DNA of 43,965 nt from Vibrio sp. UBA2441 (GTDB lineage Bacteria; Pseudomonadota; Gammaproteobacteria; Enterobacterales; Vibrionaceae): positions 1 through 43,965 of the forward strand of contig DDQN01000017.1 of assembly GCA_002342685.1 (NCBI GenBank), in the 5' to 3' direction. The notes under the pieces are model-generated. The model saw only the letters and a list, made by a program, of their open reading frames with translations. It was not told where the DNA came from and did no database searches. Positions 42,906 to 43,965 of the stretch are shown in pieces. Position 1 is the first letter of the stretch, and every line of letters begins with the position of its first letter. A program made the position numbers and the translations under genes.

Positions 42906-43871
42906 ATGAGCAAACCAATTCAGATGGAAAAAGGCGTCAAGTACAGAGACGCTGACAAAATGGCACTGATCCCTGTTAAAAACATGCCAGAAGAACAAAA
43001 AGAAGTACTTCGCAAACCTGAATGGATGAAAATAAAACTGCCATCAGATAGCAAACGTATTCAAGATATTAAGTCCGCTATGCGCAAAAACTCTTTACAC
43101 TCTGTGTGTGAAGAAGCGTCGTGTCCTAACCTCGCTGAGTGCTTTAATCACGGCACTGCGACCTTTATGATTCTTGGTGCAATATGTACACGTCGTTGTC
43201 CTTTCTGCGACGTTGCTCATGGACGCCCTATTACGCCCGATGCCAATGAACCGGCGCATCTGGCTCAAACTATCAGCGATATGAAGCTAAAATACGTCGT
43301 TGTTACCTCTGTTGACCGAGACGACTTACGTGATGGTGGAGCCCAACACTTTGCCGACTGTACTCGAGAGATCCGAGCTAAAAACCCTGAAATAAAAATT
43401 GAAACATTAGTTCCTGACTTTCGTGGACGCATGGATACAGCTCTGGAAATATTAAATACCAGCCCACCGGATGTATTTAACCATAACCTTGAAACAGCGC
43501 CGCGCTTATACCGCAAAGCTAGACCAGGAGCTAACTATAAATGGTCACTCAAGCTTCTTCAGGAGTTTAAAGCGCTGCACCCGGACGTACCAACAAAGTC
43601 TGGCGTAATGATGGGCCTTGGTGAAACCAAAGAAGAAATTGTCGAGGTATTAAAAGACCTTAGAGCTCATGGTGTTACCATGTTGACACTGGGACAATAT
43701 TTAGCCCCTAGCCGCCACCACCTACCAGTAGAACGTTACGTACCACCTTCTGAGTTTGATGAGCTTAAAGAAATCGCATTAGAGCTTGGATTTACCCACG
43801 CAGCATGCGGACCTTTTGTCCGTTCTTCTTATCATGCCGATATGCAAGCAAAAGGCGAAGAAGTTAAGTAA
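42906..43871 (+). CDS. lipA: Lipoyl synthase
   Basis: A radical-SAM enzyme that inserts two sulfurs into the octanoyl chain made by LipB. It is 321 residues long, equal to E. coli. The auxiliary [4Fe-4S] cluster cysteines are 68, 73 and 79 (CEEASCPNLAEC), the radical-SAM cysteines 94, 98 and 101 (CTRRCPFC), and the C-terminal RSSYH carries the serine ligand. It is translationally coupled to lipB with a two-base gap. A perfect hairpin follows its stop at 43878-43907. Confidence 0.97.
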   Translation: MSKPIQMEKGVKYRDADKMALIPVKNMPEEQKEVLRKPEWMKIKLPSDSKRIQDIKSAMRKNSLHSVCEEASCPNLAECFNHGTATFMILGAICTRRCPFCDVAHGRPITPDANEPAHLAQTISDMKLKYVVVTSVDRDDLRDGGAQHFADCTREIRAKNPEIKIETLVPDFRGRMDTALEILNTSPPDVFNHNLETAPRLYRKARPGANYKWSLKLLQEFKALHPDVPTKSGVMMGLGETKEEIVEVLKDLRAHGVTMLTLGQYLAPSRHHLPVERYVPPSEFDELKEIALELGFTHAACGPFVRSSYHADMQAKGEEVK

Positions 43872-43877
43872 GTAGAG

Positions 43878-43907
43878 AATCGGTGACCGGACTATCGGTC
43901 ACCGATT
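43878..43907 (+). repeat. Hairpin after lipA
   Basis: AATCGGTGACCG (43878-43889) and CGGTCACCGATT (43896-43907) form a perfect 12-base stem with a 6-base loop. There is no T-run; it runs into TACCCAT-type repeats (43907-43926). It could end the lipB-lipA message in an unorthodox way. Confidence 0.75.
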
Positions 43908-43965
43908 ACCCATTACCCATCACCCAAAACCAGATTCCGGATATCTCGTTCCTCAATTCCGGAAT

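Overview
The window reads as housekeeping chromosome of a gamma-proteobacterium of the family Vibrionaceae, most likely Vibrio or a close relative. This rests on protein-level resemblance (KdsA, PrmC/PrfA/HemA, IspE, Prs, Pth, YbeZ, LipA and others read as Vibrio-type orthologues), moderately low G+C, and gene order matching two blocks of enteric genomes. The assignment comes from recalled families, not from a database search.

Layout: gltX (-) diverges from copA (+), which has a CueR-type promoter. Next come a TraB/GumN-like exported protein (+), an MviM/YceM-type oxidoreductase (-), a tRNA-Pro(TGG) gene surrounded by decayed tRNA-Pro pieces, a 46-residue DUF3149-type membrane protein, smrA and rluF. 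From about 8.9 to 10.2 kb lies the only accessory-looking stretch: a small PH-domain-like gene, a doubtful small exported ORF, and about 500 AT-rich bases with nested inverted repeats. After ybaK and ushA/nutA (both -) comes the minus-strand block hemA-prfA-prmC-sirB2-sirB1-kdsA. It faces away from lolB-ispE-prs-pth-ychF, as in enteric genomes.

After tRNA-Met(CAT) and tRNA-Leu(TAG) the second block begins: ubiF (-), miaB, ybeZ(phoH-like)-ybeY-corC-lnt, a YbeL-type zinc-ribbon gene (-), leuS, lptE-holA, rsfS-rlmH-mrdA-mrdB-rlpA, dacA, ybeD and lipB-lipA. The themes are translation (gltX, leuS, prfA, prmC, pth, ychF, rsfS, rlmH, rluF, ybeY, miaB, tRNAs, ybaK), envelope building (kdsA, lolB, lnt, lptE, mrdA/B, rlpA, dacA) and cofactors (hemA, ubiF, lipB/lipA, ispE).

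I found no convincing undescribed multi-gene system. The observations most worth following are the decaying tRNA-Pro array, the absence of nadD from its usual place between holA and rsfS, the structured AT-rich patch near 10 kb, heptamer-like repeats in three spacers, several perfect hairpins that are not ordinary terminators, and a group of TTG start codons.
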